DNA from: an uncultured Porphyromonadaceae bacterium
GTDB lineage: Bacteria; Bacteroidota; Bacteroidia; Bacteroidales; Muribaculaceae
Assembly: GCA_947176615.1 (NCBI GenBank)
Contig: CAMWRO010000038.1
Coordinates: 1 to 15,275 of the forward strand
DNA: 15,275 nt
Reading direction: 5' to 3'
The position numbers were made by a program, and so were the translations under genes. The notes beneath the pieces were generated by a model, which saw only the letters and a program-made list of their open reading frames with translations, did no database searches and was not told the DNA's origin. Of the stretch, positions 1-7,954 are shown one piece after another. Numbering within the stretch: the stretch's first letter is position 1; each line of letters starts with the position of its first letter.

Positions 1-1
1 G

Positions 2-1375
2 CAGAAAACCTTCTCGGGAACCTACCACCGCACCAGCAACGCCAACCTCGGCGTGGAAGTCGACTATAATTTCGACAACCGCTACTATGTTGACTTCTCT
101 CTTGCCGGTGTCCACTCCTCCAAGCTCGCTCCCGGCCACCGTCAGGCATGGTCTCCCTCCGGAACAATCGGCTGGCGCATCTCTCAGGAAGATTTCCTGA
201 AAGATTCCCCCGTTGTCAACGAGTTGATGCTCAGTGCCTCGGCAAGCAAGCTGCATCAGGACATCGACATCAAGGATTACTACATGTACAGCGCCAACTA
301 CTCGGAAAGCGGATGGTACTCTTGGGCAGCAGGCGGACAGGGCGCGTTCAACCCGCGTCGTGGTTCCAACACTGACCTGACCTACATCACCCGCGAGGAG
401 TTCTCGGTAAATCTGCGCGGCGAGTTCTTTGACCGCATGCTCGGCCTGACCGCATCGTTCTTCACCATCAAGAACGGCGGCCTCATCATCGACAACTCCA
501 CAAAGTTCCCGAGCTACTTCATGACCTACTATCCCGAATCGTCGTTTGTGCCTTACCTCAACTACAACGCCAACCGCCGCACCGGCTTTGACTTCGGCGT
601 GAAGTTCAACAAGAAGTTTGGAGAATTTGAACTCGGCGTGGGAGTCAACGGTACCTACTATGACACCAAGGCCACCAAGCGTGACGAGGTGTGGGCCGAA
701 GACTATCTCTATCGCGAAGGCCGTCCCGTCGACGGAATCTGGGGCTATGTCAGCGATGGTTTCTTTGCCACTGATGAAGAAGCAGCCGCTGTCGACCAGA
801 AGGCACTCGGCGGTTCCGACCTCAAGGCCGGCGACATCAAGTATGTCGATGTCAACGATGACGGCATCATCGACACCAAGGACCAAGTGTTCCTCGGGCG
901 CGGCGGATGGTATGGCGACCCCTTCACAATGGGTGTCAACATTACTGCCAAGTACAAAGGCTTCACACTCTTTGTTCACGGAACAGGCGGATTCGGTGCC
1001 AAGGGCATGAAGGACAACTCCTACTGGTGGGTATCGGGCGACGGCAAGTATTCGGCCGTTGTGCGTGACCGCTGGACTCCCAAGACAGCATCTACAGCCA
1101 CTTATCCCCGTCTGACAACAACCAACGGTGCCAACAACTTCACCTCGTCAGACTTCTGGATTTACAGCCGTGACCGTTTCGAGCTTGCAAAAGTACAGCT
1201 TACCTACGACTTCCCCACCCACCTTTTCCACGGTCCTGTCGTGAAAGGTCTGTCACTCTATGTCAGCGGCGACAACCTGCTCATGATTTCCAAGAACCGC
1301 AAGATTATGGAAATGAATGTCGGGAGCGCCCCTCAGTCGCGTTTCTACAACGTGGGTGCAACAGTAACTTTCTAA
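2..1375 (+). CDS. SusC-like TonB-dependent outer-membrane transporter, C-terminal part (5' truncated)
   Basis: This is the last 457 residues of a SusC/RagA-type TonB-dependent receptor, which imports oligosaccharides across the outer membrane in complex with SusD. SusC proteins are usually about 1000 residues, so the plug and first half of the barrel lie upstream of the window. The frame is open from base 2; the GTG at 53 is internal and not a start. What is seen: alternating aromatic beta-strands typical of the barrel, a Ca-loop-like DVNDDGIID segment at 848-874 that is common in SusC extracellular loops, the family signature region with DFWIYSRDRFELAKVQLTYD, and a terminal strand ending in Phe (FYNVGATVTF), the usual outer-membrane barrel signal. 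The SusD gene follows after 6 bases. The xylan specificity is inferred from the neighbours, not from this protein. Confidence 0.96.
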   Translation, partial: QKTFSGTYHRTSNANLGVEVDYNFDNRYYVDFSLAGVHSSKLAPGHRQAWSPSGTIGWRISQEDFLKDSPVVNELMLSASASKLHQDIDIKDYYMYSANYSESGWYSWAAGGQGAFNPRRGSNTDLTYITREEFSVNLRGEFFDRMLGLTASFFTIKNGGLIIDNSTKFPSYFMTYYPESSFVPYLNYNANRRTGFDFGVKFNKKFGEFELGVGVNGTYYDTKATKRDEVWAEDYLYREGRPVDGIWGYVSDGFFATDEEAAAVDQKALGGSDLKAGDIKYVDVNDDGIIDTKDQVFLGRGGWYGDPFTMGVNITAKYKGFTLFVHGTGGFGAKGMKDNSYWWVSGDGKYSAVVRDRWTPKTASTATYPRLTTTNGANNFTSSDFWIYSRDRFELAKVQLTYDFPTHLFHGPVVKGLSLYVSGDNLLMISKNRKIMEMNVGSAPQSRFYNVGATVTF

Positions 1376-1381
1376 TAACTC

Positions 1382-3187
1382 ATGAAATATATGAAAAGTA
1401 TATATAAAATAATGGCGGCAGTCGCCCTGACAGCATCAATGGCAGCCTGTGACGACCTTTTTGATCCCGCGATTGAGAATATCAAGGACATCAACAATCT
1501 CGGCAAAGAGCCCGCCACTGCCGACGGCGTTCTCGGCAGTGCCTACATCCTGATGCCTTACCCCGACGACATGTCGACATGGGACGTAGCTACCGACGAC
1601 GCTGTCAGCAACGACCTGAACAACGGTTTCATGAAAATCGCTGTCGGCGGCTGGACGGCAGAAAACGGTCTCTCGGGCGACAACTACCGTGACCGCAACG
1701 CCTCGATTCAGTTTGTCAACCAGTTCCTCTCGATTGTCGACAATGTGACTTTCTCGACCAATGCCGCAATCAACGAGATGTTCCGTGACCGCCTCAAGGG
1801 CGAGGCTTACGCCCTGCGCGTGCTCAACATGTATCACCTCCTTCAGAACTACGGTGGCAAGACAGCCTCGGGCGAGCTGATGGGTGTGCACATCTGGACT
1901 ACCCCCTACGATGCCACGATGGACATGAACGTCTCGCGTGACACCTATGCCGACTGCCTCAAGCAGCTTTTTGAAGATGCCGAAAATGCTCTCGAACTGC
2001 TCCCCACCGACTATCAGGACGTTTCCTCGGTCAACGACATCCCCGCCAAGTACCGCCAGCTCGGTATCGATGATCCCGCCGATTATACACGCGTCTTCGG
2101 CAACCATGCTTGGACCCGCATGTCGGGCCGCATCGTCGAGGCCCTGCTCGCTCAGGCCACTCTCCTCGCTTCGAGTCCCGCGTTTGCCGACGGTTCGGGC
2201 GTGACCACCACTCAGGCCGCCGACTATGCCGCAGTCGTTCTTGACCGCATCGGCGGAGTTGCCGGTATCAGCGATAAAGGACACCTGTGGTACACTGCCG
2301 AGCAGATGGGTGACGGCGGAAGTGTCTATGGCAACCATTCTGAAATCCTGTGGCGTGGCGGAATCACCACTTCGACCTCGACTCTCGAAGAAAACAACTT
2401 CCCCCCCACAATCTACGGCAAAGGCCGCATCAACCCCACTCAGAACCTTGTTGACGCCTTCCCGATGCAGAACGGTTATCCCATCACCGATGCCCGCTCC
2501 GGCTATGATGCCGCCAACCCCTATGCAGGCCGCGACCCGCGTCTTGAGGCTTATATCGTTGTCAACAAGTCGACTCTCGGTGTCAACAACTCGACCATCA
2601 ACACCGCCGCCGACAGCGACACCAACGACGGTCTCAACAAGGAGTCGGGTTACTCGACCCGCACCGGCTACTACATGCGCAAGCACCTGCGCAACGACGT
2701 GAACCCCAATCCCGCAGGAAAGGTCCAGAAAGCCCGCTACACCAAGCGCATCCGCTACACCGAGATTTTCCTTGCCTATGCCGAGGCTGCCAACGAGGCT
2801 TGGGGCCCCACGGGAACAGGTACACACGGTTACAGTGCCTATGACGTAATCAAGGCTCTCCGCAAGCGTGCCGGCATCGGCAGCGAGAACGGCACCTACA
2901 CCGGCGACCCCTATCTCGAATCAGTCAAGAACAGCAAGGAGGAAATGCGCAAGCTCATCCGCAACGAGCGTCGTCTCGAACTCTGCTTCGAGAACCTCCG
3001 CTTCTGGGATCTCCGCCGCTGGCAGGCTGACCTTAACGAGACTGCCAAGGGTGTCAGCATCAAGGGCACGGCATTCACTCCCATCGATGTGGAAAACCGC
3101 CGTTACAGCGAATATATGTACTACGGTCCGCTCCCTTACAGCGATGTGTTAAAATTCAGCAACCTTGAGCAGAATCAAGGATGGTAA
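1382..3187 (+). CDS. SusD/RagB-family surface glycan-binding lipoprotein
   Basis: 601-residue SusD homologue, the lipid-anchored lid that captures glycan and closes the SusC channel. A lipoprotein signal is visible: basic start, hydrophobic stretch, lipobox SMAAC with the acylated Cys at residue 23, followed by acidic residues DD that resemble the Bacteroidetes surface-export signal. The N-terminal SusD-like domain is followed by the RagB/SusD C-terminal domain, recognised by the motif RNERRLEL at residues 527-534 and the ENLRFWDLRRW stretch just after it. Length is slightly above the usual 500-600. ATG 1382 is chosen; ATG 1391 (residue 4) would also keep the signal peptide. There is no clear Shine-Dalgarno, as is usual in this phylum. 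The 6-base gap to the SusC gene implies co-transcription. Ligand is inferred to be xylan fragments. Confidence 0.97.
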   Translation: MKYMKSIYKIMAAVALTASMAACDDLFDPAIENIKDINNLGKEPATADGVLGSAYILMPYPDDMSTWDVATDDAVSNDLNNGFMKIAVGGWTAENGLSGDNYRDRNASIQFVNQFLSIVDNVTFSTNAAINEMFRDRLKGEAYALRVLNMYHLLQNYGGKTASGELMGVHIWTTPYDATMDMNVSRDTYADCLKQLFEDAENALELLPTDYQDVSSVNDIPAKYRQLGIDDPADYTRVFGNHAWTRMSGRIVEALLAQATLLASSPAFADGSGVTTTQAADYAAVVLDRIGGVAGISDKGHLWYTAEQMGDGGSVYGNHSEILWRGGITTSTSTLEENNFPPTIYGKGRINPTQNLVDAFPMQNGYPITDARSGYDAANPYAGRDPRLEAYIVVNKSTLGVNNSTINTAADSDTNDGLNKESGYSTRTGYYMRKHLRNDVNPNPAGKVQKARYTKRIRYTEIFLAYAEAANEAWGPTGTGTHGYSAYDVIKALRKRAGIGSENGTYTGDPYLESVKNSKEEMRKLIRNERRLELCFENLRFWDLRRWQADLNETAKGVSIKGTAFTPIDVENRRYSEYMYYGPLPYSDVLKFSNLEQNQGW

Positions 3188-3219
3188 TTTTTCAAGTTAA
3201 CCAAAATAATGAATAACCA

Positions 3220-4266
3220 ATGAAACTGATCAAATATTCAACCCTTTTCGGTCTCGGTGCCGCGCTTGCGCTCGGAACAGTATCGTGCAAAAACTCCGAT
3301 ACCGATTTCCCTGACCATCAGGATGGTGTCAGCGCATATTTCGCCCATCAGTATCCTGTCAGAACTATCGTTCTCGGTGACTTCCCCGAGGGAGACAACT
3401 CGCTCGACAACCAGCACAAGTGCATGATTTATGCCACTCAGGGCGGCGCCTACAAGTCGCGCGACCTGAAAATCGACGTTGTTGTCGACCCCTCGCTGAC
3501 CGACAATCTGACTTTTGATGGCGAGATGCCCGTCAAGGTGATGCCCGAGAGCTACTATTCGCTCGCAAGCACCACGCTGACCAAGAAGAAAGACTATCTT
3601 TTCGGCACCGAGGTGTCGCTCAGTGACGCTTTCTTCGCCGATGCCGCATCGCTGACCAATACCTATGTCATCCCCTTGCGCATGACTGCCGCCGTCGGTG
3701 CTGACCGCATCCTCTCGGGCACAGCCATCGACCCCGAGTCCAATCCCGCCCGTTGCGACGCATCGGCTTGGAGCGTGCTCCCTCAGGACTATGTGCTCTA
3801 CTGCGTGAAGTTTGTCAATCAGTGGCATTCCTCCTACCTGCGCCGTGGTACCGACATCATCACCGATGCCGCCGGTGTCACCAAGACCGTTGAGCGTCGC
3901 GCCCAGTATGTCGAGCAGGACGAGGTTGTCAACCTGACCACCGCCGCCCTTGACAAGTGCATCTTCCCCGTGTCGACAGTTGTCGAGGATGGTGAAAGCC
4001 TCAAGACTCTCACCTGTGAGCTCATTCTGACCTTCAACGGCAACGACTGCACCGTCACTACCTCGACTCCCGGCATGACCGCGTCGGGAAGCGGCAAGTA
4101 TGTGCCCCTCGGCGATAAAAACAGCTGGGGCAACAAGGACCGTGACGCTCTCTATCTCGACTATGAGATCAATTTCGGCCCGGTGAAGTACAAGACCGAG
4201 GATATCCTCGTGCTCCGCGCCCGCGACATCGCTCCCGAATATTTTACTCCTGTTTATAACAAGTAA
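3220..4266 (+). CDS. DUF1735 (BT_3987-like) surface glycan-binding lipoprotein (SGBP)
   Basis: 348-residue lipoprotein with signal peptide and lipobox TVSC (Cys23). Residues about 36-172 look like the BT_3987-type N-terminal domain (DUF1735): a hydrophobic Tyr-Phe start, the conserved Y-Y-S-L pattern (112-115) after PESY, and the N-T-Y-V-I-P-L-R strand at 147-154. The rest (about 185-345) is a beta-rich domain rich in Trp, Tyr and Asn that could form a glycan-binding face; I think it is of the DUF5627 sort but cannot confirm this. Proteins of this type, placed directly after susD and before a GH10 gene in Bacteroides xylan loci, act as accessory surface glycan-binding proteins. It lies 32 bases after the SusD gene and 12 bases before the xylanase gene. 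It has no catalytic motif. The role is inferred from domain family and position. Confidence 0.85.
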   Translation: MKLIKYSTLFGLGAALALGTVSCKNSDTDFPDHQDGVSAYFAHQYPVRTIVLGDFPEGDNSLDNQHKCMIYATQGGAYKSRDLKIDVVVDPSLTDNLTFDGEMPVKVMPESYYSLASTTLTKKKDYLFGTEVSLSDAFFADAASLTNTYVIPLRMTAAVGADRILSGTAIDPESNPARCDASAWSVLPQDYVLYCVKFVNQWHSSYLRRGTDIITDAAGVTKTVERRAQYVEQDEVVNLTTAALDKCIFPVSTVVEDGESLKTLTCELILTFNGNDCTVTTSTPGMTASGSGKYVPLGDKNSWGNKDRDALYLDYEINFGPVKYKTEDILVLRARDIAPEYFTPVYNK

Positions 4267-4278
4267 ATCTGACTTATC

Positions 4279-6501
4279 ATGAAAAGATATAAATTCAGTA
4301 TCCCCGTGCTTGCTGCGGCTGCCGTGATGACCGGGTGTGTCGACGAAATCGACAACACCTCCAATTTCACGGTGGAGAAACCCGAGAGTCTGGCACAATA
4401 TGAATATCTCAACGCCTATGAGCCGTTGAAAAACTATGTCGACCGCAGCGCTCATCCCGGATTTCTTCTCGGGACAGGTGTAAGTGCCTCGGACTATCTG
4501 CAGCGCGGCGCGGTGTATCTGCTGACCAATTCCAACTTTGATCAGGTGACGACCGGCAACGCGATGAAATATGCGTCGGTGGTAAAGGAAGACGGCTCGA
4601 TGGATTTCGGAACAGTGCGCGAGTTTGTCAACGCTGCTACTGATGCCGGATTGTCAGTCTACGGCCACACCCTCTGCTGGCACGAGCAGCAGACCGTGAA
4701 ATGGCTCAACTCGCTCCTTGCCGACAAGGAAATCGAGGTCGATCCCAATCAGAAAAACGAGGTGGTCGATTACACTATTGACTATTCGACCGTTTCGTCA
4801 TTCAATTTCTGGGCTCCTGACGAAGTGAAGGCCAACATCTCAATCAATCAGGCCGAGGGCTGCTTTGAGCTTGTCAACGAGACAGCCATTGACAACTGGC
4901 AGGTTCAATATCATGTCGCCGACGGCCTCCCCATTGCCAACGGTCAGACCTATCAGCTCAAGGTGATGGTGCGCGGTACCGGCGAAGGCGCTATGGAAGG
5001 CCGTGTGGGTGACTGGGGCGGAGGTCCCGGCGTGCGTGTGCCTTTCACCACCGAGTGGGAAGAACAGGTCATTGAGTTCACCGCGGCTACCGACGGCGGC
5101 TTTGTCCTCCTTCAGTCGGGACAGTTTGTCGGAACCATTCAGATTAAGTATGTCAAGATTACCCACCTTGAAAGTCCCGCCGTGGCTTACTATGAGAGCA
5201 TCATCAGCAATGGCGGTGATGCCGAAGGCGGTGATATTTCGTCGTTCTTTGGCAAAGAAGACAATGGCGCGACCGGTACTCCCCGCATCGAGGCCGACCC
5301 TGACGGTGACGGTCACGTCTTCGCTGTCAGTCTTCCCGCTTCTCCTGCCGAGGCATGGGACGCGCAGTTCTTTATCCAGTCCAATATCGCTCTGTATGCA
5401 GGCGACAAGATTCATGTGAAATTCCGCTACAAGTGTACCGACACCCGCAATATCGACACTCAGGCCCACGGCGCGCCCGGCTCTTATATCCACTGGTCGT
5501 TTATCGGGACGCTGAATGCATCGCCCGAGTGGAAAGAGCATGAATGGTCAGGTTCTATCACTGCCGACCAAGCCGGTGCTGACGGTTGCCGCACTATAGC
5601 GTTCAACCTTTCGTCGGCAGCCAATGCCGCTACATTCTACATTGACGACATCGTTATGGAAATCGAGCGTAAAGGCAACACCATTCCTCTTACTCCCGAA
5701 GAAAAGGCCGAAATCCTCACCAACGAGATGGAACGCTGGGTGAAGGGAATGATGGAAGCCACCGAGGGCAAGGTCAAGGCTTGGGACGTTGTCAACGAGC
5801 CTCTTTCGGGCGGCCCATGGGGTCAGCGTTACGATCTCCAGCATGCCGCAACCGCCTCCGGCGACCAAAGCAACAAGTTCTACTGGCAGGATTACCTCGG
5901 TGACAACTATGTGCGTGTCCCCATCAAGTTTGCCCGCAAGTACTTCGTTGAAAACGGCGGCAATGCCGAAGACCTCAAGCTGTTCATCAACGACTACAAC
6001 CTTGAGTCGACTTGGGACGACAATCAGAAACTCAAGAGCCTCCTGCAGTGGATTGACCAGTGGGAGAGCGACGGCGAGACTGTTATCGACGGCATCGGTT
6101 CCCAGATGCACGTTTCCTACAACATGAACCCCGAGGCTCAGAAGAAACAGGAGGAACACATTGTCAAGATGTATCAGCTCCTCGCAAGCTCCGGCAAGCT
6201 CATCCGCGTCACCGAGCTTGACATGGGCATCATCGACGAAAACGGCAACGCTATCAAGACTGCCGATCTGACTTTCGAGCAGAAGATGCTGATGTCTGAC
6301 TTCTTCAAGTTCATCGTTGAGAAATACTTCGAGATTATACCCGTTGACCAGCAGTATGGTATCTGCGCATGGGCACAGACTGACAGCCCCGAAGGCTCAG
6401 GCTGGCGTGCCGGCGAGCCCATCGGTCTGTGGGATCTCAACTACAGCCGCAAACCGGCCTACGGCGGCTTTGCCGACGGCCTTGCAGGCAAGACCAATTA
6501 A
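4279..6501 (+). CDS. GH10 endo-beta-1,4-xylanase lipoprotein with two inserted CBM4/22-like modules
   Basis: 740-residue endo-xylanase that hydrolyses internal beta-1,4-xylosyl bonds with retention. The signal peptide ends in lipobox MTGC (Cys20), so it is probably outer-membrane and surface anchored. The barrel starts near residue 50 and carries GNAMKY (93-98) and GHTLCWHEQ (129-137), the usual substrate-binding segments. It is then interrupted by two jelly-roll modules at about 173-298 and 305-462, each with the look of CBM4/CBM22 domains. The barrel resumes at about 468 with WDVVNEP (acid/base Glu507) and VTELDMG (nucleophile Glu646), then Trp-rich beta-8 elements near the end. GH10 domains are normally about 320-350 residues, so the extra length is the insert. 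This architecture is known from Bacteroides and Prevotella xylan PULs. In the canonical E-N-x-M-K motif the Glu is Gly here. A strong terminator follows the stop codon. Confidence 0.96.
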   Translation: MKRYKFSIPVLAAAAVMTGCVDEIDNTSNFTVEKPESLAQYEYLNAYEPLKNYVDRSAHPGFLLGTGVSASDYLQRGAVYLLTNSNFDQVTTGNAMKYASVVKEDGSMDFGTVREFVNAATDAGLSVYGHTLCWHEQQTVKWLNSLLADKEIEVDPNQKNEVVDYTIDYSTVSSFNFWAPDEVKANISINQAEGCFELVNETAIDNWQVQYHVADGLPIANGQTYQLKVMVRGTGEGAMEGRVGDWGGGPGVRVPFTTEWEEQVIEFTAATDGGFVLLQSGQFVGTIQIKYVKITHLESPAVAYYESIISNGGDAEGGDISSFFGKEDNGATGTPRIEADPDGDGHVFAVSLPASPAEAWDAQFFIQSNIALYAGDKIHVKFRYKCTDTRNIDTQAHGAPGSYIHWSFIGTLNASPEWKEHEWSGSITADQAGADGCRTIAFNLSSAANAATFYIDDIVMEIERKGNTIPLTPEEKAEILTNEMERWVKGMMEATEGKVKAWDVVNEPLSGGPWGQRYDLQHAATASGDQSNKFYWQDYLGDNYVRVPIKFARKYFVENGGNAEDLKLFINDYNLESTWDDNQKLKSLLQWIDQWESDGETVIDGIGSQMHVSYNMNPEAQKKQEEHIVKMYQLLASSGKLIRVTELDMGIIDENGNAIKTADLTFEQKMLMSDFFKFIVEKYFEIIPVDQQYGICAWAQTDSPEGSGWRAGEPIGLWDLNYSRKPAYGGFADGLAGKTN

Positions 6502-6554
6502 GAATCATTATTTTGGTAGATCATTAATATGTTTTAGGTAGTATTATGATCGTT

Positions 6555-6601
6555 TCGTCGCCGGGAGAACCGTGCACTTCTCTCCCGGCGACGATTTTTT
6601 T
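6555..6601 (+). terminator. Rho-independent terminator between the GH10 and first GH43 genes
   Basis: A perfect inverted repeat has arms at 6555-6568 and 6581-6594 (14 base pairs, very GC-rich), with a 12-base loop. It is followed at once by seven T at 6595-6601. This is a textbook intrinsic terminator and lies 53 bases after the GH10 stop codon. It occupies the only gap over 100 bases in the window (6502-6614). The next start codon, ATG 6615, is only 13 bases beyond the T run, leaving no room for a promoter between them. The downstream genes must therefore be reached by read-through, or from a promoter placed before the hairpin. Nothing else clear is visible in the gap; the AT-rich stretch 6502-6545 holds only weak promoter-like elements. 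Confidence 0.9.
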
Positions 6602-6614
6602 AACACAGAGTGCG

Positions 6615-7940
6615 ATGAAAAACTTAGCATTATCGATTTCGCTTTTAATGGCTTTTTCGGCCTATTCGGCCGAGCAAATGCCCATAATTCAGACACAATA
6701 CACCGCCGACCCTGCTCCGATGGTCTATAATGATACCATATATCTGTACACTTCCCACGACGAGGATGACGCCGAAGGCTATGGTTTCAAGATGCAGGAC
6801 TGGCTGCTCTATACATCGACCGATATGGTCAACTGGACCGGACACGGCCCCGTGGCGTCTCTGAAAGATTTTGAATGGGTCAAGCGCGATAATGGCGCGT
6901 GGGCGATTCAGGTAGTTGAACGAAACGGCAGATTCTACATGTATTGCCCCATTCACGGCAACGGAATCGGAGTCCTTGTTGCCGACTCCCCCTATGGCCC
7001 CTTTACCGACCCCATCGGCAAGCCGCTCGTGTGGCAGAAAGAACACTGGAACGATATTGACCCGACGGTGCTTGTCGACGATGACGGTCAGGCATATATG
7101 TACTGGGGAAACCCCGAACTTTACTATGTGAAACTCAACGAGGACATGGTGTCCTACTCGGGTGAGATTCACAAATTTGATAAAGCGCCGCTGCATTATC
7201 AGGAAGGCCCGTGGCTTTTCAAGCGTGACAGCCGCTATTATCTTGCCTTTGCATCGACCTGCTGCCCCGAAGGTATCGGTTATGCGATGAGCGACAACCC
7301 CGAAGGACCGTGGGAGACACGGGGGTATATCATGGCTCCCACTGAAAGAACCCGTGGCAATCATCCCGGAATTATAGAATATAAAGGAAAAAATTATGTG
7401 TTTGGCCACAGCTATGACATCCTCAGGCTGTTGACCCCCGACCATCATGAACGCCGCTCGGTCAATGCCGCCGAGATGCGCTTTAACCCCGACGGGACAA
7501 TCGAGGAAGTTCCCTACTGGAAAGATGTGGAACTTGTACAGATTGAACCCCTTGACCCCTATCGGCGAGTCGAGGCCGAGACAATGGCATGGGGATTCGG
7601 CCTCAAAACCCGGCCGTGCGGCTCCCGCAACATGGCAGTCACCGATGTCGACAACGGCGAATATCTCTGTGTCAAAGGGGTGGATTTCGGATCACGCGGC
7701 GCAAAGAAATTCATTGCGTCGGTAGCCTCGGAAAAGGGCGGTTCACGCATCACGATAAGGCTCGATGCCAAGGACGGCAAAGTCGTGGGCGAGCTGAAAG
7801 TGCCGTCGACCGGTTCTTTTGATGACTACAAGGTTGTAGACTGCAAGGTCGACAAAATCCGTGGAATCCATGACCTTTACCTGACTTTTGAAGGCGACGG
7901 CAACGGATTGCTCAATATAGATTACTGGAAATTCAAATAA
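6615..7940 (+). CDS. GH43 glycosidase with C-terminal CBM6 (arabinofuranosidase / beta-xylosidase type), copy 1
   Basis: 441-residue exported enzyme. A type I signal peptide (MKNLALSISLLMAFSAYSAEQ, cut probably after YSA) supports ATG 6615 rather than the in-frame ATG 6546, which would run through the terminator hairpin. The five-bladed propeller of GH43 shows its three acids: Asp32 in TADPAPM (base), Asp149 in DIDPTV (modulator) and Glu197 in YQEGPW (acid). A CBM6-type beta-sandwich starts at about residue 315 with PYRRVEAETMAW and ends in the typical DYWKFK. Subfamily cannot be fixed by eye: GH43-CBM6 proteins of this shape include arabinoxylan arabinofuranohydrolases, and beta-xylosidase activity is the alternative. 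A Trp-Ala-Pro segment common in GH43 reads Trp-Ala-Ile here. It is a paralogue of the enzyme at 9103-10470 and is likely periplasmic. Confidence 0.92.
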   Translation: MKNLALSISLLMAFSAYSAEQMPIIQTQYTADPAPMVYNDTIYLYTSHDEDDAEGYGFKMQDWLLYTSTDMVNWTGHGPVASLKDFEWVKRDNGAWAIQVVERNGRFYMYCPIHGNGIGVLVADSPYGPFTDPIGKPLVWQKEHWNDIDPTVLVDDDGQAYMYWGNPELYYVKLNEDMVSYSGEIHKFDKAPLHYQEGPWLFKRDSRYYLAFASTCCPEGIGYAMSDNPEGPWETRGYIMAPTERTRGNHPGIIEYKGKNYVFGHSYDILRLLTPDHHERRSVNAAEMRFNPDGTIEEVPYWKDVELVQIEPLDPYRRVEAETMAWGFGLKTRPCGSRNMAVTDVDNGEYLCVKGVDFGSRGAKKFIASVASEKGGSRITIRLDAKDGKVVGELKVPSTGSFDDYKVVDCKVDKIRGIHDLYLTFEGDGNGLLNIDYWKFK

Positions 7941-7954
7941 AAACGATTTAAGTT

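Noticed and set aside
53..55. GTG at 53 as a start codon for the first gene
   Set aside because: The frame is open to base 2 and the protein is plainly the middle of a SusC barrel, so this is an internal Val codon.
1436..2827. 463-codon minus-strand open frame opposite the SusD gene
   Set aside because: Low-complexity Val/Gly/Ala/Asp-rich translation with no motif, fully covered by the well-supported SusD gene.
3238..4455. 405-codon minus-strand open frame across the SGBP and GH10 start
   Set aside because: It covers a gene junction on the other strand, has no recognisable family, and has the same codon-bias origin as the other antisense frames.
6528..6535. TATGTTTT as a -7 promoter element ahead of the first GH43 gene
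   Set aside because: The nearest TTTG (6512-6515) is only 12 bases upstream, well short of the 19-21 expected, and no other TTTG is suitably placed.
6546..6614. Upstream in-frame ATG at 6546 for the first GH43 gene
   Set aside because: It would translate through the terminator hairpin and add 23 residues before a perfectly good signal peptide starting at ATG 6615.
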